Below are positions 1 to 10,170 of a stretch of DNA of 64,000 bases, in pieces. Source of the DNA: Tranzscheliella williamsii (Eukaryota > Basidiomycota > Ustilaginomycetes > Ustilaginales > Ustilaginaceae); assembly GCA_023212725.1 (NCBI GenBank), contig JALBYF010000030.1:149536-213535 (forward strand), written 5' to 3'. Made by a program: the position numbers and the translations under genes. The number at the start of each line of letters is the position of its first letter. Position 1 is the stretch's first letter. Below the pieces are notes generated by a model. That model was not told where the DNA came from, ran no database searches, and was given only the letters and a program-made list of their open reading frames with translations.

Positions 1-2
1 GC

Positions 3-1295
3 GACCATGAGCACAAGCCCAAGCGCGATAAAGACCGAAAGAAACCCTTTACCCACCAGGACGCAGAGTCGCGGCTTGGTTCGTGCATCCTCCTGGGCAT
101 CGTGCTGATGTACGTCATCGACCAGTTCGCCTCCACCTCGATCGGCGGCGCGCCCAAGCACGAGCATCACTCGTCCTCCCCTCCGTCCAGAAACGATTCC
201 ACGCTGCGTCCGAGGCTCGAGGCACATCGGCTCTCCAAATCTTTCCATCTGAAGCACAAGGCGAGCAGCAACAAGCATTTCAGCACCCTATTTGACACGT
301 CTGCCCACGACATCACCGACCTCGGCGAGGAGGAGGCGCGCATCGGCGGTCGCGGTACGGATGGGCTCCACAGCGTAGACCACGATGACGACGGGCAACG
401 CAGCGTAGACCACGACGACGGCGGGCAGCACGAGCGTGTCGGCAGCGGCATGACAGCCTCGAGCAGCGATACGAGCTTGCCGAACGACTACGATGACGAT
501 CTGGAGCGGGACAAGCGCATCAGCCACCACGGCGGAGAGGCGGCTGCTAACAGCGAGTGGGTGGATTCGCCGCCGCCAGGGAGTGTGGTAGCGATGGAAA
601 GCGATGCGGTGGTGGATTCCTCGGCGCCGCTACTGCACCGGCAGGCGTCGCGGGCGAGTGTGGCGGCATCGCGCGGGTCGTTGCGGCGGCGCGACTCGGG
701 GTCGTTGAGACGGGTCAGCGCGGGGTCTGGATTCGGGCAGGCGCTGACGATTATGGTCGGCTTGCTGATCCACGCCATGGCGGACGGGATTGCGATGGGG
801 GCGTCCGCCGGGTCACAAGACACGGGGCTAACCATGGTCGTCTTTGTGGCGATCATGGTGCACAAGGCGCCCGCGGCATTCGGGCTCTGCACCATGCTTC
901 TCTCGCAGCGGCTTCCGCGGGCGACCATCCGGCGTGCGATGGCGGTCTTTAGCATCGCCTCGCCCATTGGCGCGCTCGGCACGTACGCCCTCCTCGCGCT
1001 CGCCTTCCACCCCGCCACCCCCACCGACCTTGCCGCCGCCACCGTCGACGCCAAACACGTAGGCTCCGCCCTCGCCTTCTCTGGCGGCACCTTCCTCTTT
1101 GTCGCCTTCCACGCCGTCCTCGAGCTCGCTGGCGCCGATGCCGACACCCTCCCCGCCCCTACCCCCACCGCGCCAGACGCGACCACCACCCTCCTCGGCA
1201 AACCGCTCCGCATCGCCCTCCTCATCGCCGGTGCCATCACGCCCCGCCTCCTCCAGTCCCTCCTCGCCAGCATCGGCACCTCTCATCACCACTAG
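3..1295 (+). CDS. ZIP-family metal transporter, SLC39A9/ATX2-like (5' end outside window)
   Basis: The reading frame is open from base 3, so the start lies upstream of the window. The C-terminal half carries the ZIP signature HAMADGIAMGA followed by a second helix with HKAPAAFG, a pairing typical of the ZIP9/ATX2 branch, whose members move Zn or Mn across Golgi or secretory-pathway membranes. At least four further hydrophobic segments follow. Between the first visible membrane segment (LGIVLMYVIDQ) and the signature lies a long His/Asp/Ser-rich cytosolic or lumenal loop of about 200 residues containing a short repeat with HDDD/HDDG. Such His-rich loops are common in ZIP proteins and may sense metal. 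The protein ends with a His-His-His tail. Family assignment is firm; metal and compartment are inferred. Confidence 0.85.
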   Translation, partial: DHEHKPKRDKDRKKPFTHQDAESRLGSCILLGIVLMYVIDQFASTSIGGAPKHEHHSSSPPSRNDSTLRPRLEAHRLSKSFHLKHKASSNKHFSTLFDTSAHDITDLGEEEARIGGRGTDGLHSVDHDDDGQRSVDHDDGGQHERVGSGMTASSSDTSLPNDYDDDLERDKRISHHGGEAAANSEWVDSPPPGSVVAMESDAVVDSSAPLLHRQASRASVAASRGSLRRRDSGSLRRVSAGSGFGQALTIMVGLLIHAMADGIAMGASAGSQDTGLTMVVFVAIMVHKAPAAFGLCTMLLSQRLPRATIRRAMAVFSIASPIGALGTYALLALAFHPATPTDLAAATVDAKHVGSALAFSGGTFLFVAFHAVLELAGADADTLPAPTPTAPDATTTLLGKPLRIALLIAGAITPRLLQSLLASIGTSHHH

Positions 1296-1472
1296 ACTCC
1301 CGCACTTCCACCCTGCATCCTCCTGTACTTGTATCCTATCTAGACATTCAGCCGCTCACGCCGGCTTTTCGTCCTTGCCCATCGCACGCCGCTCTGCCAG
1401 CGTCGGGCTGGGGGCCACACGCGGCGGATTCGATCTCGCGCACTGAAGTGGAGGGGAGAAAGGGGGGTTAAA

Positions 1473-2217
1473 TTACAGCTCGTCGTGGGGGGCGGTAGCG
1501 GCTGTGTTGCGTTTTCGGGCTTGTGTAGGTGCGGAGGGGGTTTTCTCGGCGAGTGGGGTTTGTGAGTGAGGGGTGGGGTGTTCTTGGAGGATGGGGTGGG
1601 TGTGGGGGCGGAGGTTGGTGAGGGCGGTGGTGAGGGAGACGAGGGAGCGGGAGCAGACGAGCTGCCAGACGGAGCTGCTGATGGCGCCGCGCGGGGCGCG
1701 CGGGAGGGCTAGGCACCACGCAAGCGGGCCGAACCAGTCGGCAGCGGCGCGCGGCGGCAGCCAGAAAACCGCCGTCTTGGAGTAGTAGCTAGTCACCAGG
1801 AACGGCAGTACCGTGGTCAGCACAAAGAGGACGCCCTTGAAGAGCAGTGCGAACCGCGTACGCGCGCCCGCCAGCTCGCTGTTGGTCCGCTCCACCCCGG
1901 CCACCGCCGCATCCACCCGCCGCCGCAGCTTGGCCCACTTGGCAAACTCATCCTGCGACGACGTCGCCCCCAGCTCCCGCTTCAGCGCCAGCACCTCCCC
2001 CCGCTCCGCCCGCCGCCGCGCTACCGTCCCCCGCCATACCACAGCCACATACACCGCGTAGGCCTGCATCAAGCAACATGTCCCCGCATCAGCATCCCGC
2101 TCGAACAATCACCACACCACCAGCCCCACTTACATATTCCTCCAGTCGCCCCTTGCCAACCGCCGCGATCGCCTGCGTCAGCACCACCGACAGCAGGATG
2201 ACCACAGCCGGATGCAT
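1473..2217 (-). CDS. GET1: GET1/WRB-type tail-anchored protein insertase subunit
   Basis: Two exons, 2134-2217 and 1473-2063, joined across a 70-nt GTAAGT...CAG intron, give 224 residues. The start ATG at 2217 begins directly with a membrane helix (residues 3-20), followed by a basic coiled coil (about residues 30-100) and further membrane segments around residues 105-175, the layout of the CHD5/GET1/WRB family. Get1 with Get2 forms the ER receptor that takes tail-anchored proteins from the Get3 ATPase; the coiled coil is the Get3-binding finger. The C-terminal 45 residues are polar and Pro/Thr-rich. The splice is inferred from consensus sites and frame continuity (LEEY joins AYAVYVAVVW). It is tail-to-tail with the ZIP gene. 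Confidence 0.85.
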
Positions 2218-2473
2218 ATCGTCCCAGAGATCGGCCTCTTGACAGCGCTCGGTTGGTTTGGAAATGGTGAGGTCGTCGCAGGAAGAAACCACCATTTGCC
2301 GAGTTGGACGACACTCACCCTCACAACTCACACTGAGATGATGTCAGCTCGAAGCGATGTTAGATCCGCTTTACGTGTTTGCCCTCACGTGTTAGATTGG
2401 CATTGAGAGAAGGCTTTGGCTGTACGAGGCACAGCGACGATGCGGCTTCTGGCATCCATCGATCAATCAAGCC

Positions 2474-3736
2474 ATGGCGACACCGGAGCTGGACGGCCAG
2501 GGGCGCAGTGCGGATGCTGCTGGGAGGAACGGCGAGGAGGCGGCGGGGAGGAGGAAGGTGTATGTGTACGGGGTGGATTTGTTTGGGCAGCTCGGCGGTG
2601 GGGCGGAAGGGGGCGTGTTGGAGGGCGCGGTGGGGGTGATTGCGTGCAGCTGTGCGCAGACGGTGTATGCGCTGCGCGGGGGAGGGGTGGGGGTGGTGGG
2701 GGAGTCGGCGGAGGTGGTGCTGGAGTATGCGGGCGGGCTGACCGCGGGGGAGGCGGAGGGGTTGGTGTGGGTGGGGCAGGACGAGCTGGTGGCGGCGGTG
2801 GGTGCGGGCGGGGTTGTTTTCTTCGACTATGGGCGGGGTGGGGTGGAGTGGCTGCCAGCGGCCGAGTGTGTGTGCTGGGTGGATGCGGCGGTGGACGGGC
2901 GTGGGCGGGTGCTGGCGCTGGCGGGGGGTGCTGCGCACCTCTTCGACACGGTCGCCGAGTTCCAGCTTGCCACCCGCCTCACCGCCGCCGCCGATGCGCT
3001 GCGCGCCAGCCGGCGCTTCTGCATCGCACCCCAGCACACTACTGCCGAAGAGGCGGGCGTGCGGTTCAGACAGGTAGCGGCGGGCAATGCGCACTTTGTG
3101 CTGCTCGCCGACGCAGACTGTCCCGTATGGGCGGTTGGCGACACGCGCTTCGGCGCCGTGCCCCCACAGCCCTGGCCCCGCACCACAGCAATCGGCCGCC
3201 TGCACTCCAGCAACGAGCAGCTGCTCCCCGTCATATCCCTCAGCACCACGGATGGATTCCCCGCCCGCATCGTAAGCGTCGCCGCAGGCGCACGCCACTC
3301 GCTCGCCCTCACCGCCGACGGCGACATCTACGGCTGGGGATGGAACGAACACGCCCCCCTCCTCCCCACCACCGCCGCCGCCACCCTCGTCCCCAACCCA
3401 ACCCTCGTCAACCTAGATCTCAACGCCCCGCCCGTCGTCGCCATCGCCGCCGCCGCAGCCCGCTCCTTCGCCCTCTCCGCACAAGGCTCCCTCGCCGTCA
3501 CCGGCGCCAACAACTTTGCCGCCGCAGCGCCTCTCCCTACCACCCTTCGCACTGCATCACCCCCCACCCGCCCCTTCAGCCAAAAAGCTCCCCCAACTCC
3601 TTGCATAGACGGCCTCCAGACACTTCCCACCCTCGCTCCCGCCCGCGCCATCGACGTCAAGGCCACCGCACTCGCCACGTTCATTACCGTCCTCACGCCC
3701 GCCCGCTCCCCCAACGAAACAGCACATACCCTCTAG
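2474..3736 (+). CDS. RCC1-repeat (beta-propeller) protein, ATS1-like
   Basis: A single 420-residue frame without introns. RCC1-type repeat signatures are visible: an N-terminal blade with VYVYGVDLFGQLGGG, a central blade with VAAGNAHFVLLADA followed by WAVGDTRFGAV, and VAAGARHSLALTADGDIYGWGWNEH at about residues 273-297. This suggests a diverged seven-bladed propeller. RCC1 proteins act as Ran exchange factors or as scaffolds; this one is shorter and more diverged than canonical RCC1 and resembles fungal ATS1-like proteins, so exchange activity should not be assumed. It is divergent from GET1 with 256 bp between starts. Confidence 0.7.
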   Translation: MATPELDGQGRSADAAGRNGEEAAGRRKVYVYGVDLFGQLGGGAEGGVLEGAVGVIACSCAQTVYALRGGGVGVVGESAEVVLEYAGGLTAGEAEGLVWVGQDELVAAVGAGGVVFFDYGRGGVEWLPAAECVCWVDAAVDGRGRVLALAGGAAHLFDTVAEFQLATRLTAAADALRASRRFCIAPQHTTAEEAGVRFRQVAAGNAHFVLLADADCPVWAVGDTRFGAVPPQPWPRTTAIGRLHSSNEQLLPVISLSTTDGFPARIVSVAAGARHSLALTADGDIYGWGWNEHAPLLPTTAAATLVPNPTLVNLDLNAPPVVAIAAAAARSFALSAQGSLAVTGANNFAAAAPLPTTLRTASPPTRPFSQKAPPTPCIDGLQTLPTLAPARAIDVKATALATFITVLTPARSPNETAHTL

Positions 3737-3831
3737 ACAATCTAACGCTACACCAAAACAGTCGGTACTAGTACAGGAGTCAGTCTGGATGAAGTACAGG
3801 ACATACTGTACAGCCGGATGGTATGGCGCGG

Positions 3832-4662
3832 TCAGTCGGCCATCTCGATATCGGCGGGGAGCGTTTCTGGCTGGACGGCCTCTTCTTCGGTCTGTGAGGG
3901 TGGGATCTCGGCGGTGTTGTTGGCGGTTGCGGCGGGCTCGATGGAGAGGTTGAGTTGACCGGGGCGGTCGGGGTCGACGGCGTTGTCTATGTGGTCGGGG
4001 GAAGCGGTGGGGTCGGTTGGGGGCGGCTGGGTCGCGGGGGTGGGGGTTGGGTCCGAGGGGGCGGCGAGGGTGGTGGCGTCGGTGTCTGGGTGGGTGAGGT
4101 CCTGGTGGAGCTGGGTGTCGACCTGGGGGTGGTGCTGGGGGGTGGAGGAGGCGGTGTTGTCGAGCGAGGTGGCGGAGGAGGTGGGGTCGGACGCGGCGGG
4201 GGCGAGGTGGGCGGGCACTGCCGAGGCGGGGGCGACCTCGCGCGGCGCAATGGTGCCCAGCCCACCAGCGACACTCAGCTTGGCCGGCGCCGGCTCGACG
4301 GGCGCGTTGTGGATGGATTGCACCGGCGCCTCGAGAATCGCCGCGTCCTCGCGCACCCGGTCGTGCACGGCCACATCCTCGGCCTCGGAGAACGTCACCG
4401 CCTCACCCGCCCGCGTCCACCGATACACCCGCACCACATTCGACGCCGCCGCCGCCGCCTCCTCCGTCACCCCCGCCGGCAGCATCCACTCCTGCCGCCA
4501 CTTACTGCCGCACAAAAATACAAAAAAAGCACATCAGCGTCAGTAGCGCTCGCAACCACCACATCAGAAACAAACACGCCCAACGCACGCAACAGGCTCT
4601 GTCGCTTGACGCCGCACTTCCAGCTCGACATTGGGCAGAAAGCGGCCCCCGAATCGCGACAT
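3832..4662 (-). CDS. Small acidic hypothetical protein with weak BCL7-like N-terminal motif
   Basis: Proposed exons 4589-4662 and 3832-4504, joined over an 84-nt GTGCGT...GGCAG intron, give 248 residues. The N-terminus (MSRFGGRFLP, then KWRQEW and VVRVYRWTR at about residues 25-53) looks like the Trp-rich KW..W/VYKW pattern of BCL7 N-terminal regions, SWI/SNF-associated proteins in animals. The remaining 190 residues are acidic, Ala/Thr/Pro-rich and predicted disordered, ending in ADIEMAD. The splice is supported only by frame and consensus, and an earlier start (up to 4755) is possible. The BCL7 relation is a suggestion from motif spacing; otherwise the function is unknown. Confidence 0.5.
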
Positions 4663-5156
4663 GCTCGCCTGGCCTTGTTCCGTTCGATCAGCGACTTGCA
4701 AAGCGGAGCTCGGGTCAGCAGTCAGTGACACAAAGGAAGCTCTGCGAACGAGCAAGGCAACCGTATAGGCTCGCTAGTAGTGGTGGTGGGTTGGTTGTTG
4801 GTGGACAAGGCGGAAGACATGACCGTGCGGATTTGGACGGACGCGCTTTACTCGGCCGTTGATTCCACGCATGTAGGAGACGCATGTTAGGTCGAATTGG
4901 TGCTGCTGCCTCTCGACAACATGATAGCGACGGTAATGCACCTCCGGCGGCACGGGCAGGCAGTGCAGCACAGGCGCTCAGCGGCGCATACGGGAAGTGA
5001 GCACAAGCTTCCGCTATGTGCGATATGATGCGGCGGGGGAGCAAGTAAAAATACAAGATGAAGGCAGCAGAGCAGGTCATGGACAGATATGGGTACACGG
5101 AGCCGCGCCGTGCCATGCGGGTCCTCGTAGTCGGTGGACGCTTGCGGTGCGCCCAT
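4663..5156. other. Intergenic, 0.5 kb
   Basis: This stretch lies between the start of the small acidic protein gene and the last exon of the U1A-like gene. Reading frames here are short, have no recognisable domain and overlap each other in several frames. I see no RNA gene or repeat. It most likely holds the promoter of the leftward gene and the 3' UTR of the U1A-like gene. Confidence 0.5.
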
Positions 5157-6218
5157 TCAGGCTCTGGCAAACGTGATCTGTGGCGCAAAAGCAAGAAAGG
5201 TGGAGGAGCAGAACTGCGTCAGAGGCGAGCGCACAGATCGTCACGAGAGAAGAGCGGGGCATACCTTGAGCTTGTCTCCTGCGCCGAAATTGTACCCGTT
5301 GAGCGCGCCTCTTGCGGTGACGCTGGACGGGATATCGGAGAACTCGACAAAGGCAATGTCGGCCTTGCCTGGGATCGTCTGTACATCCTGGTAGCCCGAA
5401 TAGCTGCATATATGGCAAAACACAACGGAAGCAGAGAAAGGTTGCCAAAGTCAGTAGGTCTGCTCTTCGCAGATTGTTCTGGGCAGCACTCCAAGCGGGT
5501 GGCGCTGGTAGCAAGGGGGACGGAAAGATACGTACGCAGAGAAAAGACTTTCCAATTCTCCCTTTCCGACGCCTTCGGGAATGTTTTGGAGGAAGAGCAT
5601 CTTGTTGGGCGGGAGGTATTCGTCTGGCATCTCCTGCTGGGGTCTTTTTGTGGGGGCCTGCGTCGGCGCTGTGACCTCTCCCGCAGCGGCGCGCTTGGCC
5701 CTGATCTTTTTCTCCAGCTCGCGTCTCCTGAGGATGTTACCCCTGCGCGCCATCTTCTTGTGCAGCAAGCGTGCTTCTTTGTGCTGTTGAAACGCCTCGG
5801 ATTCGGGCCCGCCCTCGGCTGCATGCACTTGCTGGACGACGGCGTCGGACTTGGACTTGGCAAAACTGATCTTCATGGCTTTGGCATAGAGCGGGAATAG
5901 GTGCGCCTCTCGACGCGCTTTGTCTGCCGCCTGGACGTCATCGAGCGAGACAAACGCCTGGCCGCGCATGCGTACGTTGGTATGCAAGACGACCGAAAGC
6001 ACCTTGCCGTAGTTCGAGAAGAGGTTCTCCAGCGTCGCCTTCATGATGTCTGGTTTTACCTTTTCGTTCAGATTCTGCACATAGAGCGTCTGGCCAGCGT
6101 CTTCGGGCAGCGGTGGCACCTCGACAGTTTCCTGGCCCATCGACACGTCCTGGTTTGGCGTCGCGGCTACCGGCGCTGGCGGTGGCGGCAGCGCAAAGGA
6201 GGGCGCTGCATCGGCCAT
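5157..6218 (-). CDS. U1A/U2B''-type spliceosomal RNA-binding protein (two RRMs)
   Basis: Three exons, 5536-6218, 5265-5403 and 5157-5177, give 280 residues. RRM1 (about residues 40-120) has RNP2 LYVQNLNEKV and RNP1 RGQAFVSL, with the IKxxL-like helix typical of the U1A/U2B''/SNF family. A Lys/Arg-rich linker follows, then a second RRM (about residues 205-278) beginning LFLQNIPEGV. The spliced end reads KLKITFARA, the usual C-terminus of this family, which supports both introns (GTACGT...GCAG and GTATGC...CACAG). The last exon is only 21 nt. The expected role is binding U1 or U2 snRNA hairpins in the nucleus; fungi often have one protein serving both. Confidence 0.88.
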
Positions 6219-6624
6219 ACTGGGTATAGCTGACGTTTAGCGACGTAGTGTTCAGGATCGAAACGGGGAGAGGACGACGTTGACAGGCGCGAAGCAACCC
6301 ATCCAAGCTGTGCAGTGTGCAGTGTTGCAGTGTAGACTTTGCTGACCTCGAGAACATCAAAGGAAAGGCAAGCAAGCGCCTCTGCTGTCGACAGCTTTGT
6401 GAGATTGAAAACAGTATTTACTTGTAAGATCGATTCACACAGTTTAGGAGATTTAACAGCTCGGAATCCAAGCGTAGAAAAGTGCGGCGTGCATACAACC
6501 GCGTCGGAGCCTTTCTTGCCATCATCACGGCCTTCCCACCTCATCCATCCAGGCCATCGTCAACCTGTCATTCTTTCCGTCTCCACTCCAACCGGCTGCT
6601 GTCTGACACTGGCGCTCTGGTGAG
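6219..6624. promoter_or_regulatory. Divergent promoter region, U1A-like / BDP1
   Basis: A 406-bp space between two head-to-head housekeeping starts (6218 leftward, 6625 rightward). No TATA box is evident near either start. Only small overlapping frames without domains are present. Confidence 0.5.
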
Positions 6625-9501
6625 ATGTCGTCGCGTATCGAGAAGGGAGGCGCCCGGTTCAAGCCGTCGATTGTACCGCGACGATCGACCGGCACAGCTT
6701 CTATTCAGCCCCCGTCCAAGCCAGCCCAACCCAAACCGCCGTCTGGCGCGTCCACAGGTCCGCCTCCTTCGCCGTCTCTCGCACCGCGCGCATCGTCCCA
6801 GCAGCCGAAGCCGCCACCAGCTGCGAGTGCGCCTGCCGCGGTCCCATCAGAAGCTTCTCCATCTACCTCCTCTGCGGGTCCGTCGACATCACAGGCACGC
6901 TCGCAGAGCTATGCATTCAATGCCTCACCCTCGGTCATCAATCCTACTGCGGCCGCGCAGGCCTCTTCTGCAGGCCCTGACTCGGCCCCCGTACCAGATG
7001 CTAAGCCTAAGCCTGCATTCCGACGGCCTTCTGTAGCTAAACCTCCGCCAGGATCGAGAGCGTCGCTGACGCCCGCACCCCAATTTCAGCAGCCGTTATC
7101 ATCGCACCCCCACTCCCGGCCACAAAGACTACTCGAGGCCGCCCGTCTCGGTACCACAGGAAGCATTGTAAACACTCCCATATCGGTCGGAGCTTCTCGA
7201 GCCGTGGCTGTTCCCGCCCCGTCCGAAGCAGAACTTGACCTCTTGTCCAATCGTGCGGATGTCCCACCAGCCATCGGTGGCGCACGCTCGAGCCGGCGAA
7301 CCGCACTTCCTCCGGCCATTGATGCCGCACGACCAGATCCTGTTTCGTCGCCCAAGACGACGACCGGGGCGCCAGATGCCGACCGCCAAGAGGCTGCTGC
7401 TGCGCTCCAGCCATCTCAGCCACAGCCACAAAATCGCGACGTGCCCAAGTCGTCGCAACCTGATCCTGTCCACCACGTCTCGCTGCCTGCCCCTACTGAC
7501 GCTGGTGCAGAGGCAGCAGCAGCTGCCACCCTTGCGGAAGCCGTCGCTGCGATCAAACAGAGTGCCTCGCAACAGCCAGACCTATCCTTCCAGAGCCCGG
7601 TTGCGGAGGCAGCTTCTAAGTACTTGGATGCCCCTTCCGAGACGGCGCCACCAACGTCCCCACCTGCTTCGCTGAGGAGAGCGGGGAAAAGGAAGATGGA
7701 AGCGCCTGTGGCCGTCCCTGCTGCCGTGCCCACCGCAAATCACGCCGAAGTCGAGCAGGAAACGGATCAGGCAGACGCTGGTCCTTCCAGTGGCCGTACT
7801 CGGTACCCTCGGCGCTCGAAGCTCGACACCGCCGAGCGCCAGGCGAAGCGTCGCCTCAAGCGTAAGGAGGAGGCAATGGGCAAGCCCAAGCGCCCTCCGT
7901 CTGCCTACATCCTGTTTGTCAACTCGATTCGATCCGACAAGGTGTCTCAGTACGTGGGCAAGTCGTTGACAGAGATCACCAGTGCCATCGCCGCCGAGTG
8001 GCGCGAACTTCCGCCAGCGCAGAAGAAAAACTGGGAAGCAGAGGCGGCGCAGCGCCGCGAGCAGTACCAAGAAGCCCTCGAGGTCTGGCAACGCTCCCAC
8101 CCCGATGGCGTGACCCTCGGCCCAGAGGACGAAACCGACATAGAGACCACGTCTGAATTGGATCAGGACGGCAAACCAATACGGCAACCAAAAACACGAA
8201 GAGGCTCGAAGCGCAAACCGCACACCATTTCGGACGACGAAGAAGAGTACAAGGCGCAACTGTACCAGCAAGGCCCGACACTCGCCGCCAGCCGCATCGA
8301 TGCCGCGACCACGACCATGAGCGAGCTCAGCGAGGTCAACTTCAAAAAGGGTCGTGCCGGGCCGCGCACCTTCGAAGCGGACCGTGCCTATAGCAGGTTG
8401 GTCAGCGACCGGAGGGCCGCGGCCAAGTCGGCATTGCTGGGCGACCACGTGCTCGGCGCCAAAGTGGACGCCCCTTCTCCGGCGCCGGTCTCGGTCATCC
8501 GAGTGAGTGCTGCCGGTGGCATTGTGGAGGGCGAGCAGATGAACGAAGAGGAGCAAGAAGAGGTGCTGGAAGGGTCCGAAGCGGAAGCCTCTGACGCAGA
8601 GGCCGAGGGAGAGGCGCGGCAAACCCGCTCGCAAACACGCCGGCGCGAGCCATCGGTGGCGGCGACCGACGTCTCTTTCCGCGAGAATCGGTTCGCGGTG
8701 CAGACACGGATCGTGGACGGCAAAATTGTGCTGGATGAGACGTCGCTCTTTGCCAACTTTGGGAATGGCGAGGAGGACCGCGAAAACATGGAGGTGGTGG
8801 ACGAGCGCGAGGGCGACCGGTTTGTCAACTCGCTCACCTTCTCGCGCAAGCTGGGGCGCAATCGCAAGTGGACTGCCGACGAGACGGCCAAGTTCTTCAA
8901 GTCGCTGCAGCAGTGGGGGACCGACTTTGAGATGATTGCGCGGCTCTTTCCCGGGCGCGACCGGGTGATGATCAAGAAAAAGTTCAATACCGAAGAGCGC
9001 GCCCATCCGCGGTTGGTCAACATGGCGCTGCGCAATACGCTGCCGATCGATCTGGATGCCTATGCCGCCGCGGCGGGGGTGGACCTGAGCGGGCCGCTGC
9101 CAGAGATCAAGGCGGACTTGCCGGACGTGTCGTCGCTCGATGCGCTGGGCGACGTCGGCGCGCGCGGCCGCGTCAAGAAGCGCGAGGAGACCGCGCCCGC
9201 CGCTGACGCCGACGAGGCCGACGACGGGTACGAGTACGAGGAGGTGGTCGAGATCGACGATGCCGGCAACGAGCAGGTCGTCCGCCGCCGGCTGGGGCGC
9301 AAGCCCGGCGTCGCCGCGCCCCGCAAGCGCACCCGCTCTGCACGCACCGCCTCCATCCCTGCCGCGCCCCCCGGCGACACTCCCCGCGCCACCCCCCGCG
9401 GGCCCCCCCCCATCGCATCCTCCAGCAGGACCGCACGCCCCTCCCGCCGCGCCGCCGCCCGCGACGCCATGGAGGTCGAGGAAATCGTCGGCGAACTCTA
9501 A
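6625..9501 (+). CDS. BDP1: TFIIIB subunit Bdp1 (B'') with an additional HMG box
   Basis: An uninterrupted 958-codon frame. Residues 1-400 are Pro/Ser/Ala-rich and low in complexity. An HMG box follows at about residues 418-490 (starting GKPKRPPSAYILFVNSIR, with the AxEWRELPxxxKxxW and YxxxLxxW pattern of Nhp6-type boxes). The conserved Bdp1 SANT/Myb domain lies at about residues 740-810 (RKLGRNRKWTADETAKFF, WGTDFEMIARLFPGRDR). The C-terminus is acidic, then Arg/Pro-rich. Bdp1 with Brf1 and TBP positions RNA polymerase III at tRNA, 5S and U6 genes. Canonical Bdp1 has no HMG box, so this is a domain fusion. Bdp1 identity rests on the SANT domain with its flanks. Confidence 0.85.
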   Translation: MSSRIEKGGARFKPSIVPRRSTGTASIQPPSKPAQPKPPSGASTGPPPSPSLAPRASSQQPKPPPAASAPAAVPSEASPSTSSAGPSTSQARSQSYAFNASPSVINPTAAAQASSAGPDSAPVPDAKPKPAFRRPSVAKPPPGSRASLTPAPQFQQPLSSHPHSRPQRLLEAARLGTTGSIVNTPISVGASRAVAVPAPSEAELDLLSNRADVPPAIGGARSSRRTALPPAIDAARPDPVSSPKTTTGAPDADRQEAAAALQPSQPQPQNRDVPKSSQPDPVHHVSLPAPTDAGAEAAAAATLAEAVAAIKQSASQQPDLSFQSPVAEAASKYLDAPSETAPPTSPPASLRRAGKRKMEAPVAVPAAVPTANHAEVEQETDQADAGPSSGRTRYPRRSKLDTAERQAKRRLKRKEEAMGKPKRPPSAYILFVNSIRSDKVSQYVGKSLTEITSAIAAEWRELPPAQKKNWEAEAAQRREQYQEALEVWQRSHPDGVTLGPEDETDIETTSELDQDGKPIRQPKTRRGSKRKPHTISDDEEEYKAQLYQQGPTLAASRIDAATTTMSELSEVNFKKGRAGPRTFEADRAYSRLVSDRRAAAKSALLGDHVLGAKVDAPSPAPVSVIRVSAAGGIVEGEQMNEEEQEEVLEGSEAEASDAEAEGEARQTRSQTRRREPSVAATDVSFRENRFAVQTRIVDGKIVLDETSLFANFGNGEEDRENMEVVDEREGDRFVNSLTFSRKLGRNRKWTADETAKFFKSLQQWGTDFEMIARLFPGRDRVMIKKKFNTEERAHPRLVNMALRNTLPIDLDAYAAAAGVDLSGPLPEIKADLPDVSSLDALGDVGARGRVKKREETAPAADADEADDGYEYEEVVEIDDAGNEQVVRRRLGRKPGVAAPRKRTRSARTASIPAAPPGDTPRATPRGPPPIASSSRTARPSRRAAARDAMEVEEIVGEL

Positions 9502-9667
9502 CCCCGCCGTCCTCCTCTCCGCTCGATACAGCACACACTCGTACACGGCATGTCAGGTTGTACTCGTCCATGGTCGCGGTTACACGTTCCATGTTTGTGC
9601 TTTGTGCTTGCCTTGCTGGGGGTAGTTGGGTGCGGGGAGGAGTGGCAGTTTGGGTGCTGTTGGTGGG

Positions 9668-10170
9668 CTAGAGGTTGGGCTTGGGGTCGGGCGGGGGGTT
9701 GGCGACACGGATGCGCTCGAGGGGGTCGCGCAGGGAGGGGGGCATGGGGGCTGGGCGGCGGGAGGCGCGGTCTACGAAGACGTGGGTGGAGGTGAGCAGG
9801 GCGGCGGGGGGCTGGCCGGGGTGGGCGATGGCGACCTCGTAGGTGACCGACGAGGTGCCGAGGCGGGCGACGCGCAGGCCGACGCACAACGCCGCCGGGA
9901 ACGAGCACGCCGCCAAATACCTACATCCATTCGCCACCACCAGCCCCATCACCCCCTCGCCCCCGTACGGCACCAGCCCGCACTCCCCCACCAGATACGC
10001 ATTGATCACCGAGTCCGCAACCTCGTAGTACACGGCATTGTTCAAATGGCCGTATCTGCTCAGCGTCAGCTCCTATCCACCTTACCCGGCCGCGGCACCG
10101 CTACTCACTGGTCATTGTCCACCCACCGTGTCTCGTACCGCGCCTGGTGCGGCCACGCTCGTGCATCCAT
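9668..10170 (-). CDS. Hotdog-fold acyl-CoA thioesterase, 4HBT-like
   Basis: Exons 10109-10170 and 9668-10055, joined over a 53-nt GTGAGT...GCAG intron, give 149 residues. The junction rebuilds the family signature TRWVDNDQYGHLNNAVYYEV, with the catalytic Asp and the NN-YY helix of 4-hydroxybenzoyl-CoA thioesterase-like enzymes. This confirms the splice. Residues 70-125 form the beta-strand half of the hotdog fold. The start at 10170 is the nearest in-frame ATG. Coding-like sequence continues upstream (KTEAT, and further up EKWDAAFYRQCG near 10300), so a longer first exon or an extra 5' exon is possible. The substrate cannot be told from sequence. Confidence 0.75.

Noticed and set aside
7582..9546. 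654-aa leftward frame opposite BDP1
   Set aside because: Shadow frame of the Bdp1 coding sequence; no domain and a composition typical of antisense GC-rich DNA.
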